Under the pieces are notes generated by a model. It was not told where the DNA came from, ran no database searches, and saw only the letters and a program-made list of their open reading frames with translations. Shown here one piece after another: positions 1-4,945 of a DNA stretch of 7,363 nucleotides (positions are counted from its first letter, which is position 1; each line of letters opens with the position of its first letter). A program made the translations under genes and the position numbers. Source of the DNA: Candidatus Moraniibacteriota bacterium (GTDB lineage Bacteria > Patescibacteriota > Minisyncoccia > Moranbacterales > UBA9337); the NCBI GenBank assembly GCA_003507475.1, contig DNVQ01000020.1:28287-35649 (forward strand), written 5' to 3'.

Positions 1-110
1 GCAATCTCTTTAGCAAGATTATAGGCGAAATTTTTACTCGCTTCATCCCAAGGTGGGGTGAGGGGACGGGAAACATACAAGATTTTTTTAGTGTTGGTTT
101 TCATTGACAT
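1..110 (-). CDS. N-terminal fragment of probable GT4-family glycosyltransferase (partial, runs off window)
   Basis: The minus strand reads 36 codons from an ATG at 110 to the window edge. After a short polar start (MSMKTNTKK) comes a hydrophobic beta strand ILYVSRP, then LTPPWDEASKNFAYNLA. A strand of the KILYVSRP type followed by a PPW-DE-S-N-LA stretch is typical of the first Rossmann beta-alpha unit of GT4 (group 1) glycosyltransferases, where it helps form the acceptor side of the active site. Such enzymes transfer a sugar from a nucleotide-sugar donor to a surface polysaccharide or lipid. A second in-frame ATG lies at 104, and neither start has a clear Shine-Dalgarno sequence. The start region overlaps the -35 box of the divergent promoter at 104-132. 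Only 36 residues are visible, so the family call is moderate and the substrate is unknown. Confidence 0.6.
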   Translation of the reverse strand, partial: MSMKTNTKKILYVSRPLTPPWDEASKNFAYNLAKEI

Positions 111-132
111 TTTGGTTAAATTATGCTATAAT
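104..132 (+). promoter_or_regulatory. Consensus sigma70-type promoter with extended -10
   Basis: A perfect -35 TTGACA (104-109) and a perfect -10 TATAAT (127-132) are separated by 17 bp, with an extended -10 TG at 124-125. Transcription should start near 139, giving a leader of about 90 nt before the ATG at 230. The -35 box lies inside the first codons of the divergent glycosyltransferase gene, so the two transcription units compete for the same DNA. Confidence 0.85.
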
Positions 133-135
133 TAA

Positions 136-188
136 AAATCGTAATTAAATTTGCGATTTAGTATCTTCATTATGCTCAGAATAGCATA
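136..188 (+). promoter_or_regulatory. 5' leader with two small inverted repeats
   Basis: The predicted leader holds AAATCG (136-141) paired with CGATTT (154-159), and TATGCT (171-176) paired with AGCATA (183-188) around a CAGAAT loop. The first arm may lie at or before the transcription start. These could be weak leader hairpins or an operator next to the promoter. No known riboswitch is recognised. Confidence 0.3.
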
Positions 189-229
189 TGGGGATAAAAT
201 TATAAAGTTTTTTGAAAAGGAGAACCCCC

Positions 230-559
230 ATGACTTGTTATTTGAATTATTATTTGATAGTAGTTCGAACTGAAGAAACTGGCAAGCTCAGTTCTCGCAT
301 TATCAATACTGAAGGTAATACTATTGAGCAACTTGCTCAATATTATAAATCTGATTGTGGAGAGGAAATTATTCGCTATTATCCTCTTGAAGATTCTCTT
401 ATGCCAATCGGCAAATTGGTTGAAGATTCCAAATATGGCAAGGGGCATTATCTTGGTGGGCAGTTGGAGGAGCTGCTGACCAATTTGGCCCAAAACCTCT
501 TTGATGACGGATTCAAAGGTGCGGAGGGATTTTACGGCATACAACCCGAAAAGGGGTAG
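230..559 (+). CDS. Hypothetical 109-aa soluble protein
   Basis: I do not recognise this family. The ATG at 230 is chosen because AAAAGGAG (215-222) sits 7 nt upstream; an in-frame TTG at 212 is rejected because it would place that ribosome binding site inside the gene. The product is acidic to neutral, rich in Tyr (YLNYYL near the start, QYYKSD, IRYYPLED), and has no signal peptide or membrane segment. The C-terminal third looks helical (QLEELLTNLAQNLFDDGF), and the chain ends in a polar tail. It is driven by the consensus promoter at 104-132 and is the only gene before the terminator at 910-950. Its 350-nt 3' region is the candidate structured RNA. Good promoter, ribosome binding site and terminator make it a convincing expressed gene. 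Its function is unknown. Confidence 0.75.
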   Translation: MTCYLNYYLIVVRTEETGKLSSRIINTEGNTIEQLAQYYKSDCGEEIIRYYPLEDSLMPIGKLVEDSKYGKGHYLGGQLEELLTNLAQNLFDDGFKGAEGFYGIQPEKG

Positions 560-576
560 ATAAATCTCAAAAATTC

Positions 577-588
577 AAAGGAGGTGAT
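577..588 (+). promoter_or_regulatory. Very strong Shine-Dalgarno sequence without a convincing gene
   Basis: The 12-nt AAAGGAGGTGAT is fully complementary to the usual 3' end of bacterial 16S rRNA. What follows is only a set of tiny frames: a CTG-started 9-codon frame at 591, a TTG-started 12-codon frame at 598-636, and a 16-codon ATG frame at 614-664 whose start is too far downstream. It may serve a leader peptide, or it may bind 30S subunits without translation. Confidence 0.45.
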
Positions 589-599
589 GCCTGATTTTT

Positions 600-909
600 G
601 TTAAGCTTTTCCTATGGTGAGAGAAGTGAAAAATAACCCAGTGGAGAATACTATGATTATATAACGATAATTTTCTCCGCTTAGCGGAGATAGGTATTGT
701 GCATCATGCCGAAACATCAGAAAGATGCATGCAAGTGTTGGAGAGGTTGAGTTTTTAAAGGAAGCGTCTGTTGATAGGGGCCAGCATATCCCTTGATAGA
801 AAAATATTACAGAAAATATTTTTCTAGTATACGGATGATAACTTTAAAAATCAATAAGAGATCTCAACGAAGACCTTAACTTGCGCCGACAATTCTCTCC
901 CAAACAAAG
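600..909 (+). ncRNA. Candidate structured RNA (3' region of the 230-559 transcript)
   Basis: There is no coding frame of useful length, but nested complementarity is dense. A closing stem 619-628/890-899 (GAGAGAA with TTCTCTC, extended by TG/CA across one mismatch) surrounds three blocks. Block one is a stem 647-654/690-698 containing two hairpins, 656-660/667-671 and 675-680/684-689. Block two is the hairpin 697-705/724-734. Block three is a two-part stem, GTTGAG 746-751 with CTCAAC 863-868 and TTTTTAAAG 752-760 with CTTTAAAAA 842-850; it encloses a perfect 12-bp hairpin 797-808/815-826 and a possible pseudoknot at 769-792. An intrinsic terminator follows at 910-950. The hallmark motifs of RNase P RNA, tmRNA and SRP RNA are absent. 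The fold was found by eye and AT-rich DNA pairs easily, so confidence is limited. Confidence 0.4.
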
Positions 910-950
910 CCTCGACAATGCGCGTCATCGTCGAGGTTTTTAATTTTTTT
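910..950 (+). terminator. Intrinsic terminator of the first unit
   Basis: CCTCGAC (910-916) pairs with GTCGAGG (930-936), with an inner ATG/CAT extension and a CGCGT loop. It is followed by TTTTT, AA and a further T-run. It ends the transcript carrying 230-559 and the structured region. Confidence 0.85.
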
Positions 951-968
951 TATTCTGCTATTTTCCGC

Positions 969-1056
969 GTACGTATGAATTTAACAGCATTGTTGTATAA
1001 AATCATTTTTGCATTTTACTACTGTGCTCTAGTGTACGGTAGTAAAATGCAAAAAG
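969..1056 (+). repeat. TCTAGT-loop hairpin repeat, copy 1
   Basis: A 17-bp perfect inverted repeat (1006-1022 with 1039-1055, ends TTTTTGC/GCAAAAA) extends by five more pairs, including G-T wobbles, to a hexaloop TCTAGT. Positions 996-1056 (61 nt) are identical to 1590-1650. Weaker similarity starts upstream at GTACGTATG (969). It lies after the terminator of one unit and before the promoter of the next. Confidence 0.85.
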
Positions 1057-1082
1057 ATAATTAGTTTGAAATTTATTTGAAA

Positions 1083-1111
1083 TTGACAAATAATCCTAGC
1101 TGTTCTATTCT
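1083..1111 (+). promoter_or_regulatory. Sigma70-type promoter of the second unit
   Basis: TTGACA (1083-1088), a 17-bp spacer and TATTCT (1106-1111, 4 of 6 matches to consensus). It begins 26 bp after hairpin repeat copy 1. The predicted start near 1118 gives a leader of about 80 nt before the ATG at 1201. Confidence 0.65.
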
Positions 1112-1200
1112 ATTTTATAAAGTTACATGAATTGTAGTTGGGCATTATTTAGCTCTTTTAATTTTAATTTATTTTAAAATCATGCTGCGAGGTGATTATT

Positions 1201-1488
1201 ATGACACTTGATGAGATATGTTTTTGTTTGTCAATCTATATTATTGCAATTTTTTGCTTAACATTGTCAAGCAACGGAAAGGATTGGATTGCCAAAAATT
1301 TATATCTCAATAACTGCCTTAGAAGATATTCATTTCAAAAAATATATCCCCGAGACAGGATTAGACTATCTTTTGGAATATTTTTCTTTCCCCTAGCAGT
1401 TTTGTCGGAGATTATTTTTTGCATTGTTTTATCTATAATTCTTGCAATAGGAGCTTGTGTTGTAATATTCTTCGAAAGCCTTGATTGA
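1201..1488 (+). CDS. Hypothetical 95-aa membrane protein
   Basis: The family is not recognised. The ATG at 1201 is preferred because GAGG (1189-1192, part of GAGGTGAT) is 8 nt upstream; a GTG at 1192 overlaps that site. Residues 6-23 form one hydrophobic segment (ICFCLSIYIIAIFCLTLS). Residues 24-53 are a basic, polar loop. Residues 54-91 are a long hydrophobic stretch with a proline (FFFPLAV) that could be one long helix or a two-helix hairpin. The chain ends with ESLD. Four Cys are within the membrane segments. It is a single-gene unit, with a promoter at 1083 and a terminator at 1509, followed by hairpin repeat copy 2. Small size, private promoter and terminator, and position in a repeat-bounded module suggest accessory cargo; the sequence gives no basis for a specific role. 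Confidence 0.7.
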   Translation: MTLDEICFCLSIYIIAIFCLTLSSNGKDWIAKNLYLNNCLRRYSFQKIYPRDRIRLSFGIFFFPLAVLSEIIFCIVLSIILAIGACVVIFFESLD

Positions 1489-1506
1489 ATTGAGATTTGT
1501 GGAAGT

Positions 1507-1541
1507 ATCCCGCCGGCACGCGTTTGCTGGCGGGATTTTTA
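1507..1541 (+). terminator. Intrinsic terminator of the second unit
   Basis: A 10-bp stem CCCGCCGGCA (1509-1518) with TGCTGGCGGG (1525-1534), one G-T pair, loop CGCGTT, followed by ATTTTT. The loop and inner stem (GCACGCGTTTGC) recur in the terminator at 2602-2640. Confidence 0.9.
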
Positions 1542-1542
1542 A

Positions 1543-1590
1543 ATCCTGTCAAAATGGTACGTATGTATCAATTTGACAGGATGATTTTTT
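1543..1590 (+). repeat. Second inverted repeat with T-tract behind the terminator
   Basis: ATCCTGTCAAA (1543-1553) and TTTGACAGGAT (1572-1582) are a perfect 11-bp inverted repeat with an 18-nt loop, followed by GATTTTTT (1583-1590). It may be a back-up terminator or the left arm of the hairpin repeat module, since its interior GTACGTATG is also found before hairpin copy 1. Confidence 0.6.
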
Positions 1591-1650
1591 ATAAAATCAT
1601 TTTTGCATTTTACTACTGTGCTCTAGTGTACGGTAGTAAAATGCAAAAAG
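1557..1650 (+). repeat. TCTAGT-loop hairpin repeat, copy 2
   Basis: Hairpin 1600-1649, identical to copy 1 over 61 nt (1590-1650). Similarity to copy 1 also covers GTACGTATG and an AATTT-ACAG segment upstream, with small indels. The flank after the hairpin (AAATTGG) resembles the flank of copies 1 and 3. Confidence 0.85.
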
Positions 1651-1678
1651 CAAATTGGCTGGAAGAGGAGATTTTTGA

Positions 1679-1708
1679 TTGACGTCTTAATTAAGTTTGT
1701 GCTATAAA
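1679..1708 (+). promoter_or_regulatory. Sigma70-type promoter of the third unit with extended -10
   Basis: TTGACG (1679-1684), an 18-bp spacer and TATAAA (1703-1708) preceded by TGC, the same extended -10 form as the promoter at 104-132. It begins 28 bp after hairpin copy 2. The predicted leader is about 90 nt and contains a 7-bp hairpin CAGAAAA/TTTTCTG (1766-1783) just before the ribosome binding site. Confidence 0.65.
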
Positions 1709-1805
1709 AAATTACAATTAAGAGGTGGTTCACTAAATAGTGGGCAGAAAGTTTTTTAAAAAATCAGAAAATAATTTTTCTGTATAACCGAAAAAGGAGA
1801 GCGCT

Positions 1806-2582
1806 ATGAAAAAGAATGGTATAAGTTTTATTATGTCAGTGCTTGTTACTTGTTTGTTTCCTTGCATTAATGCTTTTGGAGCTTCTGATAATGCCGCTGT
1901 TGATCCGCCGCACTGGAAAGAAGCCACTATTGCTCTTGTCATAGCAACTGTTATTATTTTAATCTGTTTTGTTTTTTGGTATCAAATTGTAATGAGAAGC
2001 ACCAAGAGGCATAATATTAAAAAATTAATGGGATTAGGTAGAGAATTGTTTAATAGTTTTAATAATCTCATAGAAAAGGATGGTCTTTTTGAAGAGGCGT
2101 GGAGTTTTATTTCCGACGGGGATGAGGAGCGTGATACAAAGTTCCAGGGTATGATGACGAAAGCTAGAGATATCGTTAGACAAGAAAGTATGAAAAAAAC
2201 ATTGGAAATATTTGAACAAGAGGCAAAAGATTTTTTGACTTCTAGAAAAATTATTCCAATACGAGAGATTAGTCTTTGTGAAATGGCAGGTTTTTCGAGA
2301 ATTACAACCTTGATCGGCACTAAGTATGCAAAAATGGAATTTTTAGAATTGGTATCACTTTTATACCTTTCTTCCCAATTGTGTTCCAGGGTTGTGGGTC
2401 ATGATCTTGCATTTAGGTTTATTGCTAATAGGATTTGCCTTGATGATTTCAGGCTGCAAATAGAAGGAAATACTAAAATGGTTTTATCTTCGGGGCCCCG
2501 AGAAGATCAGGGAATGCTTGAAATTATCAATGACACAGCATTGTTTATTTATGCAGAAGGTTGCCGGGAAAAAATTGTATAA
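1806..2582 (+). CDS. Hypothetical 258-aa protein with signal peptide, one TM helix and cytoplasmic domain
   Basis: The family is not recognised. The ATG at 1806 has AAGGAG (1794-1799) 6 nt upstream. Residues 1-25 look like a signal sequence: MKK, a hydrophobic core around ISFIMSVLVTCLF, and a small-residue end INAFGA. Residues 26-38 are a short extracytoplasmic linker with PP. Residues 39-62 are a strong membrane helix (IALVIATVIILICFVFWYQIV) followed by RSTKRH, so the remaining ~195 residues should be cytoplasmic. That domain is helical and charged, with runs such as LIEKDGLFEEAWSF, DGDEERD and EIFEQEAKDFL; no enzyme motif is visible. The gene forms its own unit, with a promoter at 1679 and a terminator at 2602, followed by a diverged hairpin repeat. 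A sensor-like or anchoring role is possible but speculative. Confidence 0.75.
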   Translation: MKKNGISFIMSVLVTCLFPCINAFGASDNAAVDPPHWKEATIALVIATVIILICFVFWYQIVMRSTKRHNIKKLMGLGRELFNSFNNLIEKDGLFEEAWSFISDGDEERDTKFQGMMTKARDIVRQESMKKTLEIFEQEAKDFLTSRKIIPIREISLCEMAGFSRITTLIGTKYAKMEFLELVSLLYLSSQLCSRVVGHDLAFRFIANRICLDDFRLQIEGNTKMVLSSGPREDQGMLEIINDTALFIYAEGCREKIV

Positions 2583-2601
2583 TTTTCCCCATTTAGTAAT
2601 G

Positions 2602-2640
2602 ATCCCGTCAGCACGCGTTTGCTACCGGGATTTTTTAATT
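2602..2640 (+). terminator. Intrinsic terminator of the third unit
   Basis: ATCCCG (2602-2607) pairs with CGGGAT (2626-2631); after a 2x2 internal loop, AGCA pairs with TGCT around loop CGCGTT. It is followed by a six-T run, AA and TT. It shares GCACGCGTTTGCT with the terminator at 1507-1541. Confidence 0.88.
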
Positions 2641-2644
2641 TAAT

Positions 2645-2700
2645 TTATAAAAACACTTTTTGCATTTTACTTCTACGCTCTAGTGTGTTGGAGTAAATGA
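2645..2700 (+). repeat. TCTAGT-loop hairpin repeat, copy 3 (diverged)
   Basis: The 5' arm (TTTTTGCATTTTACT, 2657-2671) and the loop TCTAGT (2679-2684) match copies 1 and 2. Stem positions have changed in pairs: G-C became A-T and T-A became C-G just outside the loop, and A-T became T-G further out. The outer part of the 3' arm has decayed after AAATG (2699). Confidence 0.75.
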
Positions 2701-2744
2701 CTAAATTGGTTTAAAGTGTTTTAAGAGCAGGACTGCATTATAAG

Positions 2745-2808
2745 ATCCCCGATAAGTAAATTTCTATCGCTCATTGCTTCGCTAAGAAATTTTACTTTCG
2801 AGGATGAC
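2745..2808 (+). repeat. Palindromic intergenic repeat, GATCCCC...GGATGACA type
   Basis: AAGTAAATTTCT (2754-2765) pairs with AGAAATTTTACTT (2785-2797) with one bulged T, and the flanks CCCCGA (2747-2752) and TCGAGG (2798-2803) pair with one mismatch. The tail GGATGACAATAAT resembles ATATGACAATTAT at 6024-6036, so the two are probably one repeat family. The rest of the gene-free stretch 2583-2902 holds terminator 3, hairpin copy 3 and AT-rich sequence including heptamers. Confidence 0.6.
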
Positions 2809-2870
2809 AATAATGAGTGCTTGATAGTAAGTTTTTATATTTTTGAAATTTAATTATTAAAAATTGATTT

Positions 2871-2898
2871 GAAATTAGAAATTCAAAATTTAAAATTA
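2871..2898 (+). repeat. Heptamer array, xAAATTx units
   Basis: Four contiguous 7-nt units: GAAATTA, GAAATTC, AAAATTT, AAAATTA. It sits just downstream of the priA stop. Low complexity makes this the weakest of the heptamer arrays. Confidence 0.4.
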
Positions 2899-2902
2899 TT
2901 TC

Positions 2903-4933
2903 TTATATTAAACTTATGGGATCGACGTCAATTTGCCAGCCGTTGGGCAGGGATTTTATTTCTGCTTCCAGAGGTGAAGAAAGTTTTTCTTCATTTTTTA
3001 TTTTTATAATAATTTGCAACTGATATCTTTTTCTAATTTTAGGAACATAGGGCGCGCGGGGAGGGTAGATTTGGATGTTGGTATTTTCGTTGTTTGCTTC
3101 GTTAAGCCGGATAAAAGTTTTGTCTGTTTCTTTTTGAACAGCGCTAAGTGAAAAATCTTTATAAGTCAATTTGATAATTTTTGAAAAAGGAGGATAGGAA
3201 AGAGCTTTTCTTTCTTTAATTTCGTAATCATAAAGTTTGGAATAATTTTTTTGACTAGCCCACTGAATAATTTGATTCTCGGGATGATAAGTTTGGATTA
3301 TCGCTTTGCCATTATAACGGGAACCGGTGCGACCGGTGCGACCAATGGCTTGAGAAATAAGGGAAAAAGCATTTTCGTTGGTATGGAAATCAGGAAAAGC
3401 AAAGAGACCATCGGCATCAATTATTCCTACTAGGCCGACATTGTTTAAATCCCAAGCTTTGGCAATCATCTGGGTCCCGATTAAAATATCAATTTTTTTG
3501 CTTGAAAAATCATCCCATATTTTTTCTTGAGATTTGACTGACTTTTTCATGCTCTCAGAATCTACTCGAGCGAGGCGGGCAGAGGGAAAAATTTTTTCAA
3601 TTTCTTTTTCTATTTTTTCAGTTCCCAAACCAACGTTTCGAAAATTCATACCCTGACAATTGGGACACATAGGAAAATCGCCGGTTTCAAATTTGCAGTG
3701 CAAGCATTCATAATTTCCTTTTTGGCGAGAGGTTAGCGCTCTTTCGCAGTCAGGGCAAGTCAAAACAGTTTTACAATTAGTGCAAACTGAGAAAGTGCTC
3801 ATTCCTTGGCGATTGATAAAAAGTATTATTTGAAATTTATTTTTTAGTATCCAGGCAATTTCGCTTTGAAGCTTGGTTGAAATAGGTGAAACAACTTTCA
3901 CTTTCTTCCAGTTTTTCCAGTGCTCATTGCGCAGATCGACAATGTCTATTGTAGCTTGTAGTTCGTGGCTTGTAGTTTGTAGAGGCGGGAGTTGTAATAA
4001 TTTGAGTTGTTTTTGCTGAATAAGGTAAAATGTTTCGACGCGGGGAGTAGCAGAGCCAAAAATTATTTTAGCTTTATGAATTTTTGCTAATTCTTGAGCC
4101 ACAAAACGAGCATCATAGTGGGGATTCATTTCCCATTGTTTAAAGGAAATATCTTGTTCTTCATCTACAATGATAATGGAGAGATTTTTAAAAGGAGCAG
4201 AAATAGCCTGGCGCGTACCGATAATTATCTGCGCTTCACCATTTTTAATGGCTGACCAATTTTTGAAATATTGTCCTTTGGACAATTTACTGTGAAGTAC
4301 CGTAATTTTGTCCGTTCCAAAGAATTTTCCATAACGTTCTATTTCTTGAGCGGTGATGGTGAGTTCTGGAAGAAGAATCAGCGCCTGCCCATTTTTTTTA
4401 TTTTTTAAAATTTCTTTGACGGATTCAAAATAGACCTGAGTTTTGCCAGCAGAAGCGGGACCGAAAAGTAAGTAGCTTGTAGCTTGTAGCTTGTAGCTGG
4501 TAGAAGTTTTGGTAATTTCTTGAATGGCGGAAATTTGCTCAGCAGTTAATGTTATTTTTTTTAATGATTCATGATTCATGATTCGTGATTCAGAATTCTT
4601 CTTTCGGGTGCTAGATATTTGGGGAACAAACATTTTTAGCGCGATTCCCAGCGAGACGAAATAATATTTGGATATAAATTGAGCTAATTTAATCTGATCG
4701 GAAGTTACAAAATTTTCTTCTGTAATAGAAGTAACTTTTTTAAGCGTGATGTTTCCCAGCCTTGGAAAGTCTGATTTGCTTTCTAAGACAATGCCATTGA
4801 TTGTTCTTTTACCGAGAGGAATTTTAACCAAAGAGCCCTTGGGGATCTCATTTTTATGTAAATAATAAAAAGACTGGTCCCGGTAAAGCGGGATTTTTGT
4901 GAGGGGTACGATATTGATAATATATTTATTCAT
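2903..4933 (-). CDS. priA: Primosomal protein N' (PriA), replication-restart 3'-5' DNA helicase
   Basis: PriA binds stalled or D-loop forks and reloads the replicative helicase. Residues 1-105 fit the N-terminal 3'-DNA-binding domain. The helicase core shows Walker A GPASAGKT (158-165; usually GxTGSGKT), motif II DEEQD (257-261; usually DEEH), motif III GSATP (293-297), a zinc-binding region with eight Cys (384, 387, 393, 396, 410, 413, 423, 426), then GTQMIAK (486-492), DAD (506-508) and QAIGRTGR (528-535). KALSYPPF (576-583) marks the C-terminal domain. At 676 aa it is slightly short for the family but complete. Three heptamer-repeat insertions lie in frame, at about residues 114-123, 143-154 and 319-329. 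There is no Shine-Dalgarno sequence; an extended -10 lies 6 nt before the ATG, implying a leaderless mRNA. It stands alone on its strand. The Q in DEEQ and the altered Walker A are unusual, but both ATPase motifs are otherwise intact. Confidence 0.97.
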   Translation of the reverse strand: MNKYIINIVPLTKIPLYRDQSFYYLHKNEIPKGSLVKIPLGKRTINGIVLESKSDFPRLGNITLKKVTSITEENFVTSDQIKLAQFISKYYFVSLGIALKMFVPQISSTRKKNSESRIMNHESLKKITLTAEQISAIQEITKTSTSYKLQATSYLLFGPASAGKTQVYFESVKEILKNKKNGQALILLPELTITAQEIERYGKFFGTDKITVLHSKLSKGQYFKNWSAIKNGEAQIIIGTRQAISAPFKNLSIIIVDEEQDISFKQWEMNPHYDARFVAQELAKIHKAKIIFGSATPRVETFYLIQQKQLKLLQLPPLQTTSHELQATIDIVDLRNEHWKNWKKVKVVSPISTKLQSEIAWILKNKFQIILFINRQGMSTFSVCTNCKTVLTCPDCERALTSRQKGNYECLHCKFETGDFPMCPNCQGMNFRNVGLGTEKIEKEIEKIFPSARLARVDSESMKKSVKSQEKIWDDFSSKKIDILIGTQMIAKAWDLNNVGLVGIIDADGLFAFPDFHTNENAFSLISQAIGRTGRTGSRYNGKAIIQTYHPENQIIQWASQKNYSKLYDYEIKERKALSYPPFSKIIKLTYKDFSLSAVQKETDKTFIRLNEANNENTNIQIYPPRAPYVPKIRKRYQLQIIIKIKNEEKLSSPLEAEIKSLPNGWQIDVDPISLI
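3951..3982 (+). repeat. Heptamer array inside priA, GTAGCTT type (diverged)
   Basis: Units GTAGCTT, GTAGTTC, GTGGCTT, GTAGTTT and a partial GTAG. On the priA strand they encode LQTTSHELQAT (residues about 318-328), a diverged version of the SYKLQATSY peptide encoded at 4472-4503. Confidence 0.8.
4472..4503 (+). repeat. Heptamer array inside priA, GTAGCTT type
   Basis: Three exact GTAGCTT units, then GTAGCTG and a partial GTAG. On the priA strand they encode TSYKLQATSY (residues about 145-154), directly before the beta strand of Walker A. The array length keeps the frame open. Confidence 0.9.
4565..4592 (+). repeat. Heptamer array inside priA, TGATTCA type
   Basis: Units TGATTCA, TGATTCA, TGATTCG, TGATTCA. 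On the priA strand they encode ESRIMNHES (residues about 115-123), in the linker between the DNA-binding domain and the helicase core. Confidence 0.9.
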
Positions 4934-4939
4934 ATTAGC

Positions 4940-4945
4940 ATTCTA
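4940..4945 (-). promoter_or_regulatory. Extended -10 box of priA, leaderless start
   Basis: The minus strand reads TGCTAGAAT, a TGn extended -10 (box TAGAAT, 4945 to 4940), 6 nt before the priA ATG at 4933. A start at that distance would fall on the ATG itself. No good -35 is seen and there is no ribosome binding site, which fits a leaderless message. Confidence 0.5.

Noticed and set aside
200..544. 114-codon open frame on the minus strand
   Set aside because: It is the antisense of the 109-aa gene, which has promoter, ribosome binding site and terminator on the plus strand.
600..909. RNase P RNA, tmRNA or SRP RNA
   Set aside because: Conserved motifs of each (GAGGAAAGTC, a tRNA-like CCA end, the GGAAGGAAGCAG-type SRP loop) are absent; ACAGAA occurs only in a simple hairpin loop.
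1497..1682. 61-codon open frame on the plus strand
   Set aside because: It runs through the terminator at 1507-1541 and the whole hairpin repeat and has no ribosome binding site; the frame is open by chance.
1982..2320. Minus-strand frames inside the 258-aa gene, with a further one at 1733-1942
   Set aside because: Antisense shadows without start signals; the plus-strand gene has a coherent signal peptide and TM layout.
996..2700. Integron attC sites or a CRISPR array
   Set aside because: No GTTRRRY core, and repeats are about 600-1050 bp apart with genes between them; a CRISPR needs regular short spacers.
3251..3433. 60-codon plus-strand frame
   Set aside because: It lies opposite conserved PriA motifs (GTQMIAK to QAIGRTGR).
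4472..4592. CRISPR or microsatellite sequencing artefact inside priA
   Set aside because: Tandem heptamers without spacers; three separate in-frame sites and similar arrays between genes argue against an artefact.
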